A DNA stretch of 64,000 bases from NCBI GenBank assembly GCA_963780165.1, contig CAWABB010000004.1, forward strand, positions 409,563 to 473,562, in the 5' to 3' direction. A program made the position numbers and the translations under genes. The notes beneath the pieces were generated by a model, which did not search any database, was not told where the DNA came from, and saw nothing but the letters and a program-made list of their open reading frames with translations. Positions within the stretch are counted from its first letter, which is position 1. Each line of letters opens with the position of its first letter. Of the stretch, positions 55,386-64,000 are shown piece by piece. Source of the DNA: CAWABB01 sp963780165 (GTDB lineage: Bacteria; Bacteroidota; Ignavibacteria; UBA10030; UBA6906).

Positions 55386-56837
55386 ATGTCTCATAGAACA
55401 GCACTGTTGGTTCTCGTTGGCTTGCTCATGCCGCTTTGCCAGGCGTCCTCTTCCGAACCGACCGGGAAGCACCGGGTTATCGTCCTGACGGATATTGAAG
55501 CGGATCCTGATGACACACAATCGATGGTCCGGTTGCTGCTCTACTCGAACGTCATTGACATCAAGGGTCTTATTGCCACCACGTCCACACACATGAGAGA
55601 CCAGATTCACCCGGAGTCGATCGAGAGGGTGATTCGAGCCTATGGAAAGGTTAAGCCGAATCTAGCAAGGCACGAAGCGGGATATCCCGACGCCGAGACG
55701 CTCCTGAAGCTGGTGAAGCGGGGTCTTCCAGAGTATGGGATGAAGGGAATTGGGGGAGGGAAAGATTCGCAGGGTTCAGAATGGATTCTCAAAGTCTTGA
55801 ACGAAAATGATGCGCGCCCATTGTGGATATCTGTCTGGGGAGGAGCAAATACTCTTGCACAGGCGCTCTTCAAGATCAGCAAGACGAGAAATGAAGCGGA
55901 CGCCCGCAAGCTGATCGCGCAACTCCGTGTATACACGATTTCCGATCAGGATGATACCGGAATCTGGATGCGGAATGCTTTTCCCGACCTCTTTTATGTC
56001 GTAAGCCCGGGCGGATATGGCGGTTCAACCTGGAGCGCGATTACAGAATATGCGCCTGGGTTCAACAGTGAGGTCATCAGCAACAAGTGGCTGGCCGAAA
56101 ACATCCAGCAGGGACATGGAGCGTTGGGCGCCGTCTATCCCGATGTCGCGTATGGTATGGAAGGAGATACGCCATCCTGGTTGTCGCTGGTTCCGAATGG
56201 CCTCAGCACTCCGGAGCATCCAAACTGGGGAGCTTGGGGTGGCCGGTATGAGCTGTACAAGCCGGCTCTTGCGGAGTTGGATGTCAATGGATTTACAGGC
56301 GGTGTACCCACAGACCCGGAGACCAGGGCGATCTGGACTAATGCCGCCGATCGTTGGGCAGAGTATCTCGACAACGAATATGGCAGGGCGATTCGTGTGG
56401 ACTCGACTGTTCGATCGGGCAACAAAGTCACACTGTGGAGGTGGAGGGAGGACTTCCAGAACGATTTTGCGGCAAGAATGGACTGGTGCACGAAGTCGTA
56501 CAATGAGGCCAACCACCCGCCGGCGCCTATCCTGGCCCATCCCGGCGAGATATCCCTGCAAGCTGGCGAACCGTTCTGGCTGGATGGCAGCAGGAGCACT
56601 GACCCTGATGGGGACAACCTCAGCTATGTCTGGTTCCAGTATCCGGAGGCCGGCACGTACAGAGAGCTCATCAGAATCAATGGAGCGGAGAATCTGGCCA
56701 GATTGAACATCACAGCACCAGAGGTCAAGAAGAAAGAAACAGCCCACTTCATTCTGAAAGTGACGGACAAGGGGAGCCCACCCCTCTCTCGCTACAAGCG
56801 AGTCATTGTTAACCTCATGCCTAAGCAGAACGGATAG
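55386..56837 (+). CDS. DUF1593 (Sde182-type) nucleoside-hydrolase-like protein, exported
   Basis: Secreted protein of 483 aa with a signal peptide (TALLVLVGLLMPLCQASSS). The N-terminal domain (about 25-300) is nucleoside-hydrolase-like (RVIVLTDIEADPDDTQSMVR has the calcium-binding Asp cluster) and belongs to DUF1593, first noted in a cellulose-associated protein of Saccharophagus. The C-terminal domain (about 380-483, ILAHPGEISLQAGEPFWLDG, STDPDGDNLSYVWFQYPEAG) is an Ig-like module typical of the family. The activity is unproven; related proteins are common in plant-glycan loci and may be glycosidases on unusual sugars. ATG 55386 sits after GAGGAG. Confidence 0.78.
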   Translation: MSHRTALLVLVGLLMPLCQASSSEPTGKHRVIVLTDIEADPDDTQSMVRLLLYSNVIDIKGLIATTSTHMRDQIHPESIERVIRAYGKVKPNLARHEAGYPDAETLLKLVKRGLPEYGMKGIGGGKDSQGSEWILKVLNENDARPLWISVWGGANTLAQALFKISKTRNEADARKLIAQLRVYTISDQDDTGIWMRNAFPDLFYVVSPGGYGGSTWSAITEYAPGFNSEVISNKWLAENIQQGHGALGAVYPDVAYGMEGDTPSWLSLVPNGLSTPEHPNWGAWGGRYELYKPALAELDVNGFTGGVPTDPETRAIWTNAADRWAEYLDNEYGRAIRVDSTVRSGNKVTLWRWREDFQNDFAARMDWCTKSYNEANHPPAPILAHPGEISLQAGEPFWLDGSRSTDPDGDNLSYVWFQYPEAGTYRELIRINGAENLARLNITAPEVKKKETAHFILKVTDKGSPPLSRYKRVIVNLMPKQNG

Positions 56838-56866
56838 CAGAACGTCCACCATAAGAAGGTGCAGCT

Positions 56867-58786
56867 GTGAATCGAGTATTCCTGTTCGTCGTTGTCTTGT
56901 TTGCGTTCAGCGTTTGTGTCAATTCTCAGAACATTGTCAGGCAAGCACCTAAGGGCTTTGACTCGTTGCGAACTGATATTCCCCACGGAAGAATAGACAC
57001 AATTCAATACGCGTCGAAGACTGTTGGAGTCACCCGAAAAGCTCTCATCTATACTCCTCCGGGGTTCTCGAAGGACAGGAAATACTCCTTGCTCTATCTC
57101 TTGCATGGTATCGGTGGTGATGAAAAGGAGTGGCTCAATGGCGGGCAACCCCAGGTGATCCTGGATAATCTCTATGCCAATAAGAGCATCGAGCCTATGA
57201 TCGTCGTGATGCCGAATGGCCGGGCAATGAAGAACGATCGGGTGGAGGGGAACATTTTCGATAGCGCCAGGGTGCAGGCATTCGCGACATTCGAGCGAGA
57301 CCTGCTTGACGACCTGATTCCTTTCATAGAAAAGACATACCCGGTGTACACGGATCGGGAACATCGTGCGATCGCAGGATTGTCAATGGGAGGGGGACAG
57401 TCGTTGAATTTCGGTCTGGCAAATCTTGATGTGTTTGCGTGGATCGGGGGCTTCTCATCTGCGCCAAACACGAGGAAACCTGAATTGCTTGTGCCCGATC
57501 CCGAACTAGCCAGGAAGAAGCTGAAACTGCTCTGGATATCCTGCGGCGCTGATGACGGTCTGATCATATTCAGTCAACGCACGCACGATTACCTCGAACA
57601 GAAGAAGGTGCCCCACATCTACTACATCGAGCCCGGCGTCCACGATTTCAAGGTCTGGAAGAACGGGCTGTACATGTTTGCCCGGCTCATCTTCAAACCG
57701 GTTGACGAGTCGGCCTTTCCTCAGTACAGCGTTGTGGGAGTTCCCGCTTCGACCAACGTGCGCAACGCGAAGTATCCCCGGATCCTGCCAGACCACCGCG
57801 TGATCTTCCAAACGACGGCGCCCGACGCAGAGAAGGTTCAGATCGATCTTGGTAAGTTGTACGATATGCAACGGGATACAGCAGGGGTCTGGAGCGTGAC
57901 CACGGAACCTCAGGGTTCCGGATTCCATTACTATTCCCTGGTTGTAGATGGACTGGCGGTGGCTGATCCTGCCAGCGAGGCCTTCTATGGTATGGGACGG
58001 ATGGCAAGCGGGATCGAGATACCGTATGAAGGAGAAGACTACTGCGCCTGCAAAGACGTGCCCCATGGCCAGATACGGATTCACACCTACTACTCCGCCG
58101 TTTTTGACAGGTGGCGTCAATGCTATGTGTACACGCCTCCGGGCTATGATACCGATCTCAAGGAAAAGTACCCCGTGCTCTACATCCTGCATGGCGGGGG
58201 CGAGGATGAACGGGGGTGGGCCACCCAGGGAAAAACGAATCTGATTCTCGATAACCTCATCGCAGAAGGAAAAGCAAAACCGATGCTCGTCGTCATGCCC
58301 GACGGGAATGTCGGCATGTTCGGCTTCGGGGAGAACACACTGAAGATGTTTGAGGCGGAGCTGAAACGGAGCGTCATTCCATATGTCGAGAAGACGTATC
58401 GTGCGGAGAGTGAGGCCAAGAACAGGGCGCTTGCGGGTCTCTCCATGGGAGGGCTGCAGACGCTGTATGTTGGACTCAACAACACAGATTTGTTCTCCGC
58501 TCTCGGCGTGTTTAGCTCCGGTTGGATACAGCCCATGCAGAATGCGCTTGCCGATGCGCAATACGCCTTCATGAAGAAGAATGCTGATAGGATCAACCAG
58601 GATCTCAGACTCTTCTGGATCGCGATGGGAGGCAAAGAGGATATCGCATACAAGAATTGTCATACGATGCTCGCGAAGTTCGATGAGATGAAGATCAAGT
58701 ATACCTATTCTGAATATCCGGGTGGGCACACATGGCCGGTGTGGAGGGATAACCTCTACAGCATGGCCGCGTTACTGTTCAAGTAG
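56867..58786 (+). CDS. Double-headed CE1 esterase (two catalytic domains), exported
   Basis: Exported protein of 639 aa containing two complete esterase domains. GTG 56867 follows AAGGTG and opens a signal peptide (NRVFLFVVVLFAFSVCVNSQ). Domain 1 (about 25-280) has LLHGIGGDEKEW, Ser173 in AGLSMGGGQS and a late His in EPGVHDFKVWK. A CBM48-like linker domain (about 290-395, YPRILPDHRVIFQTTAPDAE) follows. Domain 2 (about 400-639) has ILHGGGEDERGW, Ser526 in AGLSMGGLQT and His in YPGGHTWPVWR. The second half has the same layout as the two tandem esterases at 51208 and 52402, while domain 1 is a different CE1 subgroup. Feruloyl and acetyl ester removal by one polypeptide is a plausible role. Confidence 0.88.
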   Translation: MNRVFLFVVVLFAFSVCVNSQNIVRQAPKGFDSLRTDIPHGRIDTIQYASKTVGVTRKALIYTPPGFSKDRKYSLLYLLHGIGGDEKEWLNGGQPQVILDNLYANKSIEPMIVVMPNGRAMKNDRVEGNIFDSARVQAFATFERDLLDDLIPFIEKTYPVYTDREHRAIAGLSMGGGQSLNFGLANLDVFAWIGGFSSAPNTRKPELLVPDPELARKKLKLLWISCGADDGLIIFSQRTHDYLEQKKVPHIYYIEPGVHDFKVWKNGLYMFARLIFKPVDESAFPQYSVVGVPASTNVRNAKYPRILPDHRVIFQTTAPDAEKVQIDLGKLYDMQRDTAGVWSVTTEPQGSGFHYYSLVVDGLAVADPASEAFYGMGRMASGIEIPYEGEDYCACKDVPHGQIRIHTYYSAVFDRWRQCYVYTPPGYDTDLKEKYPVLYILHGGGEDERGWATQGKTNLILDNLIAEGKAKPMLVVMPDGNVGMFGFGENTLKMFEAELKRSVIPYVEKTYRAESEAKNRALAGLSMGGLQTLYVGLNNTDLFSALGVFSSGWIQPMQNALADAQYAFMKKNADRINQDLRLFWIAMGGKEDIAYKNCHTMLAKFDEMKIKYTYSEYPGGHTWPVWRDNLYSMAALLFK

Positions 58787-58821
58787 GCGAAGTATCAGAG
58801 GAACAAAGCGAGATCCCCGAA

Positions 58822-61224
58822 ATGAGAGCTATCCTGTTCAGTCTGGTCGTAGTCAGCGCTGTCCTGAGCGCTGAGGCGTGCGCTCAGGAGAGACTCTATC
58901 AGAATACCTTTCCCCTGGCCGACGTTGTCCTGCTGGATGGCCCATTCAAGCACGCGCGCGATCTGAACACGCACGTCCTCCTTCAGTTTGATGTTGATCG
59001 CCTGCTGGCTCCTTACCGTAGGGAGGCCGGCTTGACCCCAAAGGCGGAGAGCTATCCAAACTGGGAAGGACTTGACGGGCACATCGCTGGCCACTACCTG
59101 TCGGCGCTGGCACTCACCTACGCGGCGACCCGGAACCCGGAGTGCAAGCGACGCCTGGAATACATTGTGTCGGAAATCAGGGCGTGTCAGAATGCAAACA
59201 CCGCGAACAATCCGGAGTGGGGAATCGGATATGCCGGGGGAGTCCCGAAGAGCAAGGACATCTGGTTCGGGTTGAAACACGGGGATGTGACCGCATATCG
59301 CTCAGCATGGGCGCCATGGTACAACGTGCATAAGATGTTTGCCGGATTGAGGGACGCATGGCTCTACGCCGGGAACGAAGATGCGAAGCGCGTATTTCTG
59401 GACTTCTGCAACTGGGGTCTGACCATTACCGATGCGCTGCCAGACTCCCAGATGCAGGCGATGCTCGAGACGGAACATGGCGGCATCGCTGAGATCTATG
59501 CAGATGCTCATCGCATGACAGGCGACGTCAAGTACCTGACTGCCGCCAGACGATTCGCGGATCGACCATTGCTGGAGGCAATGGCATCAGGAAGAGACAA
59601 TCTCGACAATAAGCACGCCAATACTCAGATCCCCAAGGCAGTCGGGTTCCAGCGAATCGCGGAACTTACCCGGGACGAAGAATATGGTCGAGCAGGCAGG
59701 TTCTTCTGGGACACGGTAACACGGACTCGCAGTCTCGCGTTTGGGGGAAACAGCAGAAGGGAATTCTTCCCCGCCGACGCCGCATGCGGCGACTTCGTCA
59801 TTGATGTGGAAGGCCCCGAGTCGTGCAATTCCTACAACATGCTGAAGTTGACTGAGGGCCTCTTCCGAGCGGACCCGTCGGCACGATTCACAGACTACTA
59901 TGAACGAACGCTGTTCAATCATATACTCTCAACCCAGCATCCGGCGCACGGCGGCTTTGTGTATTTCACGCCTGCGCGCCCCCGCCACTATAGAGTGTAT
60001 TCCGCCCCGAATGAGGCGATGTGGTGCTGCGTGGGTACCGGCATGGAAAACCATGCGAAGTACAATCAGTTCATCTATACTCATCGGAATGATTCCCTGT
60101 TCCTCAACCTCTTTATTGCATCAGAGCTCCACTGGAGAGAAAAGGGAGTGACGATCAGACAGGAAACCACATTCCCATATGAAGAGCAGACGACTCTGGT
60201 GGTCACTGAAGGAGCTTCACGAGTATGCGTGTTGGTGCGCTATCCATCATGGGTGGCGGAGGGAGCGCTCAGGATCACTGTCAATGGCGAGCATGAATCA
60301 TACACGTCGCATCCATCGTCGTATATCGCCATCGACCGGCTGTGGACCGCCGGCGATACGCTGCGGGTCACCCTGCCCATGCGGACGACCGTTGAGTATC
60401 TGCCTCACGTTCCGACCTATGTTGCGTTCATGCGGGGCCCGATACTGCTCGCGGCAAAGGCCGGCACGGAGGACCTGGCAGGGCTCGTTGCAGATGGAAG
60501 CAGATGGGGACATATGGCGGGCGGCAAGAGACTCCCACTCGACGAAGCTCCTCTCCTGATCGAGGATGACATCGCCAGACTTGCGGAATCGTTGGTGCCG
60601 GTCGAAGGGACTCCCCTGACGTTTGCATTCCCCGCGGTGTCGATGATCAATCCTGTTCAAGCGTTGCTGGAACCGTTCTTTCAAATCCACGACGCACGGT
60701 ACATGATGTACTGGATGGCGTTGACCCGTGCACAGTATCAATCGTATCGCGACTCGATCGCAGCAGCCGATCGTGAGTCGTTGGAGCTGCAACGACGCAC
60801 CGTCGATGCTGTTGCGCCCGGCGAGCAGCAACCGGAAGCTGATCACGCGCTGCAGAGCGCAGAATCACATTCCGGCACGTATCTCGATGCATTCTGGCGG
60901 GATGCCGGCAACGGAGGCTATTTCAGCTACTCCTTGTCGACGAACGGCGAGACGGATTTGCGTTTGAGGGTGCGATACTGGGGGCAGGAATGGGGAAGGA
61001 GGATCTTTGACATCTATGTCGACGAGGAAAAGCTCCTTACGGAAGACAACACGGGCAGATGGTGTCGGTCGACGTTCCAGGATGTTGAGTATGAGATTCC
61101 AGACTCGATAGTCAGGGGGAAGCGGAATGTTCGAGTGAAATTTCAGGCGCAGCCCGGCAGTACGGCGGGCGCGGCGTATGGCATCCAACTGGTCAGGGAG
61201 AAGGACGCGGCAGGAATGGACTAA
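58822..61224 (+). CDS. GH127/GH146 beta-L-arabinofuranosidase, exported
   Basis: Large beta-L-arabinofuranosidase (DUF1680 type) of 800 aa with signal peptide (AILFSLVVVSAVLSAEACAQ). The (alpha/alpha)6 barrel carries the zinc-thiolate site: Glu333 and Cys335 in GPESCNSYNM, and Cys402-Cys403 in MWCCVGTGMENHAKY, matching the glutamate and three cysteines of HypBA1-type enzymes, in which a cysteine is the nucleophile. A DUF4986-like beta-domain follows the barrel, and a C-terminal jelly-roll module (about 665-800, SGTYLDAFWRDAGNGGYFSY) ends the protein. The longer domain set and GH51 neighbours favour GH146 over GH127. It removes beta-linked arabinofuranose from pectic arabinan. Confidence 0.9.
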   Translation: MRAILFSLVVVSAVLSAEACAQERLYQNTFPLADVVLLDGPFKHARDLNTHVLLQFDVDRLLAPYRREAGLTPKAESYPNWEGLDGHIAGHYLSALALTYAATRNPECKRRLEYIVSEIRACQNANTANNPEWGIGYAGGVPKSKDIWFGLKHGDVTAYRSAWAPWYNVHKMFAGLRDAWLYAGNEDAKRVFLDFCNWGLTITDALPDSQMQAMLETEHGGIAEIYADAHRMTGDVKYLTAARRFADRPLLEAMASGRDNLDNKHANTQIPKAVGFQRIAELTRDEEYGRAGRFFWDTVTRTRSLAFGGNSRREFFPADAACGDFVIDVEGPESCNSYNMLKLTEGLFRADPSARFTDYYERTLFNHILSTQHPAHGGFVYFTPARPRHYRVYSAPNEAMWCCVGTGMENHAKYNQFIYTHRNDSLFLNLFIASELHWREKGVTIRQETTFPYEEQTTLVVTEGASRVCVLVRYPSWVAEGALRITVNGEHESYTSHPSSYIAIDRLWTAGDTLRVTLPMRTTVEYLPHVPTYVAFMRGPILLAAKAGTEDLAGLVADGSRWGHMAGGKRLPLDEAPLLIEDDIARLAESLVPVEGTPLTFAFPAVSMINPVQALLEPFFQIHDARYMMYWMALTRAQYQSYRDSIAAADRESLELQRRTVDAVAPGEQQPEADHALQSAESHSGTYLDAFWRDAGNGGYFSYSLSTNGETDLRLRVRYWGQEWGRRIFDIYVDEEKLLTEDNTGRWCRSTFQDVEYEIPDSIVRGKRNVRVKFQAQPGSTAGAAYGIQLVREKDAAGMD

Positions 61225-61226
61225 GG

Positions 61227-61321
61227 ACCGGTGCGGCCAGGGCCGTCGACGCGACGGCAGAAGGGGGGAAGGGAACGAACTACGTGATGATGGTGAACAA
61301 CGGCAGAACCATTGATTCCTC
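61227..61321 (+). pseudogene. Probable relic of a CE1 esterase gene next to the IS
   Basis: Directly after the GH127 stop, one frame reads TGAARAVDATAEGGKGTNYV and then MMVNNGRTIDSSVEVQ before running into the IS21 end. The part AEGGKGTNYVMMVNNG resembles AEGKATPFIIVMDNG and AEGKAKPMLVVMPDG of the neighbouring CE1 esterases, with one extra glycine. There is no start codon, and the rest of a CE1 gene is absent, so insertion of the IS may have come with loss of this gene. The match is short. Confidence 0.35.
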
Positions 61322-61326
61322 TGTAG

Positions 61327-61463
61327 AGGTCCAATAGCTTTCCCCAGTCAGGTCCAAAACCTTTCCCCAGGGTAGGGTCAAAAGGATTCCCCAAGCCAGG
61401 GTCAAAACCTTTCCCCAGGCAGGGTCAGAACCTTTCCCCACCCAGGTCCAAAACCTTTCCCCA
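61327..61463 (+). repeat. Left-end IS21 terminal repeats, six copies of a 20-mer
   Basis: Six copies of a 20-bp unit with consensus AGGGTCAAAACCTTTCCCCA start at 61327, 61350, 61374, 61398, 61421 and 61444, separated by 3-4 bases. The outer and inner copies have AGGTCCA in place of AGGGTCA. The core CTTTCCCCA is the most constant part (the third copy has GATTCCCCA). These are binding sites for the transposase; most IS21 relatives carry only two or three per end. Confidence 0.9.
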
Positions 61464-61538
61464 CCTGTTGCAGATCCGCTCAGCAGTGCCATTTTGTGCT
61501 CAGATCGAGTCTCCATCACCCGACGAGGAGGGCACACA

Positions 61539-63118
61539 GTGGCTTTTCGCGAGATCAGCACCATGGACGTATGGGAAGTACTCCGTCGCTGGCACGACCG
61601 GCACAGCATCTCAAAGATCGCTCAGGCTCTGGGCTATGACCGTAAGACAGTCAGGCCTATATCCACTTTGCAGTACGTAAAGGTCTCTCACTGGACAGCC
61701 CGTTGCCGGCCAGAGAGGATGTCCTCTGCCTCCTTGGCGAGATGGACGGCTGTGGCGGCCGAACGCCCGGAGCCCAAACCCTTCTGGAACAGTACCGGGA
61801 AGAACTCGAGACCCTGGTGGGCGACCGAGATCTACCCGTGACACCCAAAGACGCCTTCGACATCCTCCTGGAACGCCATGGCCTCCGGGGACGGGTCAGC
61901 TACAGCTCATTCAAGCGTTTTGCCCTCGCCCACCAGATCACGCCTGGCGGCAGGACCACGACCTGCCGCATCGAAGTCGAACCCGGCACAGAGATCCAGA
62001 TCGATTACTGCCGGATCGGACTCTGGTACGACCGGTTGCGGGAACACCGCCGAGTCCTGTACGCCTTCATCGGGACGCTCTCCCACAGCCGGCACAAGTA
62101 CATCGAGCTCGTCTTCACCCAGGATCAGAAGAGCTTTGCCTCCTCCCACGCCCGGATGTTCGAGTACTTCGGGGGTGTCCCGAAACGCATCGTCCTCGAT
62201 AACTTGAAGGCGGGCGTCATCAAGCCAGATCTCTATGATCCCCGATTGAACCGCTCCTACCAGGAGCTCGCCGAGCACTACGACATCTTCGTCGATCCAG
62301 CCCGCATCAAGGCTCCGAAGGACAAAGGGAAAGTCGAACGCGATGTCCGTACCGTTCGTCAGGCTGTCCGTAAAATCATGGTGCTCAACCCCACGGCCAG
62401 TCTCGGTGAACTCAACGGTCTGGCCTCTCACTGGTGCCGTGACGAATACGGCCAGAGAAAACACGGCACGACGCGTGAGCAGCCCTTTGTCGTCTTTTGT
62501 GAGAAAGAACGGCCTGCACTGAAGGCCCTACCCCAGCAAGCGTTCGAACCCGTCGAGTGGAAAATAGCCACCGTCCACGCCGACCACTACATCCAGTACA
62601 ACGGGAAGGCCTACTCGGTGCCCCATCCCTACGTCGGCCGGAAAGTCTGGGTCCGGGCCAGCGAACATCTCCTGAAAGTCTTCTACAACGAGGAACTCGT
62701 CGCCCAACACGTCATCGACCGGCACTACCGCCACACCGACTACACCCACTTCCCCGAAAACGTTCGTGCGGCACTGGACTCAGGACTCCAGAAGGGGCTC
62801 CTGGAACGAGCCCAGAGGATCAGTCCTCACTTCCACCGAATCATCCGCGATCTGCTCGAAGTCCACGCCTTCATCAACCTGCGCCGGGCGCTCGGACTTG
62901 TGGCAATCGCAGAGAAGGAGGACGCCTCCCTGGTTGACCGCGCTGCGGCCTTTGCCCTGGAACACCACCTCAACCTGCACCCGCGGCTCTTCCGTGAGCT
63001 CCTCGGAAAACTCCGCCTTCAAGCGCAGGCGAGTGAACCACTTCCACTGTCCGAGGAGACCCTTTCCTTCGTCCGCGACATCACCTACTTCATCCGAAAG
63101 GACGCTTCCTTCTCATGA
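61539..63118 (+). pseudogene. istA: istA transposase, broken by a one-base deletion
   Basis: IS21 transposase. GTG 61539, preceded by GAGGAGG, starts an N-terminal helix-turn-helix (MDVWEVLRRWHDRHSISKIA then QALGYDRKTVR). At about 61655 the frame is lost: the sequence AGGCCTAT lacks one base that would join KTVR to YIHFAVRKGLSLDSPLPARE in the next frame, which stays open to 63118. That frame holds the catalytic domain with the DDE residues at codons 62003 (IDYCRIG), 62198 (LDNLKAG) and 62336 (GKVERDV). A product without the DNA-binding domain could start at TTG 61703, but would not bind the ends normally. Confidence 0.9.
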
Positions 63119-63853
63119 ACGATCAGATCATCCATCAACTCCGAGTCCTGAAGCTCCCCGGCATGCGCGAGAACCTGGAAGCCCGCCTCCGCGAGGCCGA
63201 AGGCACTGACCTCTCCTACGCCGAGTTCCTCTCCATGATCCTCACCGACGAACTCGAGCTCCGGACCAATCGCCGCATCCTGCGGCTCCTCCACCATGCC
63301 GCCCTCGGGGCCGAGAAAACGGTCGACACCGACTTCGCCGTCAACCCCTCAGTCAACGCCAAGCTTATCAATCCTTGGCCAGCTGCCGCTTCATCGAGCG
63401 GGGCGAGGGAGTCTTTTCTGCTGGGTCCCACCGGCACCGGCAAAACCCATCTGGCCAAGGCCCTCGCCCATGCCGCCTGCCGAAAGCTCTTTGCCGTCGG
63501 CTTCTACAGCTTCCACCAACTCTTTGCCGATCTTGCCGTGGCCGATCTCCACAAACCGCCTGCATCTCATGATGAAGAAACTCCTCCGTCTCGATCTCCT
63601 GGTCATCGACGACTTCGGCTTCAAGTCCATCGACCAGCAGTCAGCCGAACGCTTCTACGCCATCGTCGACGAACGCTTCGGACAGAAGTCCATCATCCTC
63701 ACCTCCAACCGCGCCATGACCGACTGGGTCAAGCTCTTCCCCGATCCTGTCATCGCCAACGCTATCATGGACCGGCTGGCTCACACATCTCACCAGATCA
63801 TCATCAAAGGGCAGTCCTACCGGAAGAAGCTTGCACCAAAAATCGACGAGTGA
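63115..63853 (+). pseudogene. istB: istB ATPase helper, broken by single-base indels
   Basis: IS21 AAA+ helper protein. ATG 63115 overlaps the istA stop (ATGA). The first frame encodes the N-terminal helices (MNDQIIHQLRVLKLPGMREN) and Walker A GPTGTGKTH at 63424. Three one-base changes disturb it: a missing base at about 63372, an extra T in TTTT at 63414-63417 that restores the frame after LASCRFIERGEGVF is read in a different phase, and an extra A at 63553-63555 that shifts it for good. The remainder (LHLMMKKLLRLDLLVIDDFG with Walker B, to QSYRKKLAPKIDE) is in another frame ending at 63853. Confidence 0.88.
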
Positions 63854-63958
63854 ACACGACCACATCACAACCGATCACATGCCCCGATCGCCTCCAACTC
63901 CAAACGCTTGACAACCCGAAACCAGGGTTGTATACTAACGCTCAATCACGACAACAGG

Positions 63959-64000
63959 TGGGGAATAGTTATGAACCTCCCTGGGGAATATCGTGGACCT
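63959..64000 (-). repeat. Right-end IS21 terminal repeats (inverted copies)
   Basis: TGGGGAATAGTTATGAACCT (63959-63978) and TGGGGAATATCGTGGACCT (63982-64000) are inverted, diverged copies of the left-end 20-mer; the second is one base shorter. The second ends exactly at the window edge with AGGTCC on the opposite strand, as in the outermost left copy, so it may be the terminal one. Confidence 0.8.

Larger units (their letters stand above)
61322..64000 (+). mobile_element. IS21-family insertion sequence (istA-istB), decayed; right end at window edge
   Basis: The element begins near TGT at 61322 with six direct 20-bp repeats, contains istA and istB overlapping by ATGA (63115-63118), and ends with at least two inverted copies of the same repeat (63959-63978 and 63982-64000). 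This multi-repeat end structure, plus the two-gene layout of a DDE transposase with an AAA+ helper, is diagnostic of IS21. Both genes carry single-base frameshifts. No target-site duplication can be checked because the right boundary lies at or beyond base 64000. Confidence 0.92.

Noticed and set aside
56867..58786. Artificial fusion of two esterase genes
   Set aside because: The frame is continuous, the linker is a folded-looking CBM48-like domain, and no internal start or ribosome site precedes the second domain.
61327..61463. CRISPR-like array of 20-bp repeats
   Set aside because: Gaps between copies are only 3-4 bases, repeats vary, and inverted copies sit at the other end of an istA-istB pair. 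They are IS21 terminal repeats.
61600..61720. Programmed ribosomal frameshift in istA
   Set aside because: There is no slippery heptamer at AGGCCTAT; IS21 istA is normally a single frame, and istB also shows indels, so mutation or assembly error is more likely.

Overview
The window reads as a 64-kb plant-polysaccharide utilisation region from a GC-rich (roughly 55-60% by eye) member of the Bacteroidota / Ignavibacteriota / Chlorobiota group. Three proteins end in a type IX secretion (T9SS) sorting domain built around Y/FPNPFNPT/S, a TonB-dependent receptor is present, and many enzymes carry SPI or lipoprotein signals, so the cell is diderm. Every gene I can support lies on the + strand. I see no rRNA, tRNA, CRISPR array or replication gene. 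No transcriptional regulator is encoded here.

Region 1 (1-11363) is an intracellular uronate operon plus pectin lyase: hexuronate transporter (5' end outside the window), SDR D-mannonate oxidoreductase, LarA-type nickel-pincer racemase/epimerase homologue, 6-phosphogluconate dehydrogenase, two PfkB sugar kinases, KDPG aldolase, a DUF4861 protein, KduI and a PL10 pectate lyase, closed by a hairpin with a T run. The mix of mannonate oxidoreductase, LarA homologue and Gnd suggests an unusual route from uronate to the pentose phosphate pathway.

Region 2 (11364-20600) has xylose isomerase and a cytoplasmic GH3 behind a good promoter with an overlapping LacI-type palindrome, then a SusD-less TonB-dependent receptor and a T9SS-secreted beta-helix protein. 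Region 3 (20600-29076) has a parvulin-like protein translationally coupled to a radical SAM/SPASM protein, a GH9 enzyme with a long N-terminal extension, and a membrane-embedded spermidine-synthase-like protein.

Region 4 (29077-61224) is a dense run of exported carbohydrate-active enzymes: GH95, GH10 (T9SS), GH43, GH31, a Tat+T9SS DUF362 protein, GH51, GH27, GH3 with PA14-like insert, an unassigned large enzyme-like protein, GH29, two tandem CE1 esterases, a second GH51, a DUF1593/Sde182 protein, a double-headed CE1 esterase and GH127/146. Together these fit debranching of arabinoxylan, xyloglucan and pectic side chains. The likely division of labour is surface GH10 and beta-helix protein, uptake through the TonB receptor, periplasmic debranching, then xylose and uronate catabolism in the cytoplasm. 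Short non-coding gaps hold decayed fragments of GH3, GH43 and probably CE1 genes, evidence of gene turnover.

Region 5 (61322-64000) is an IS21-family element with six 20-bp terminal repeats on the left and at least two inverted copies on the right. Its istA and istB carry single-base frameshifts. The right end is at or just past the window edge.
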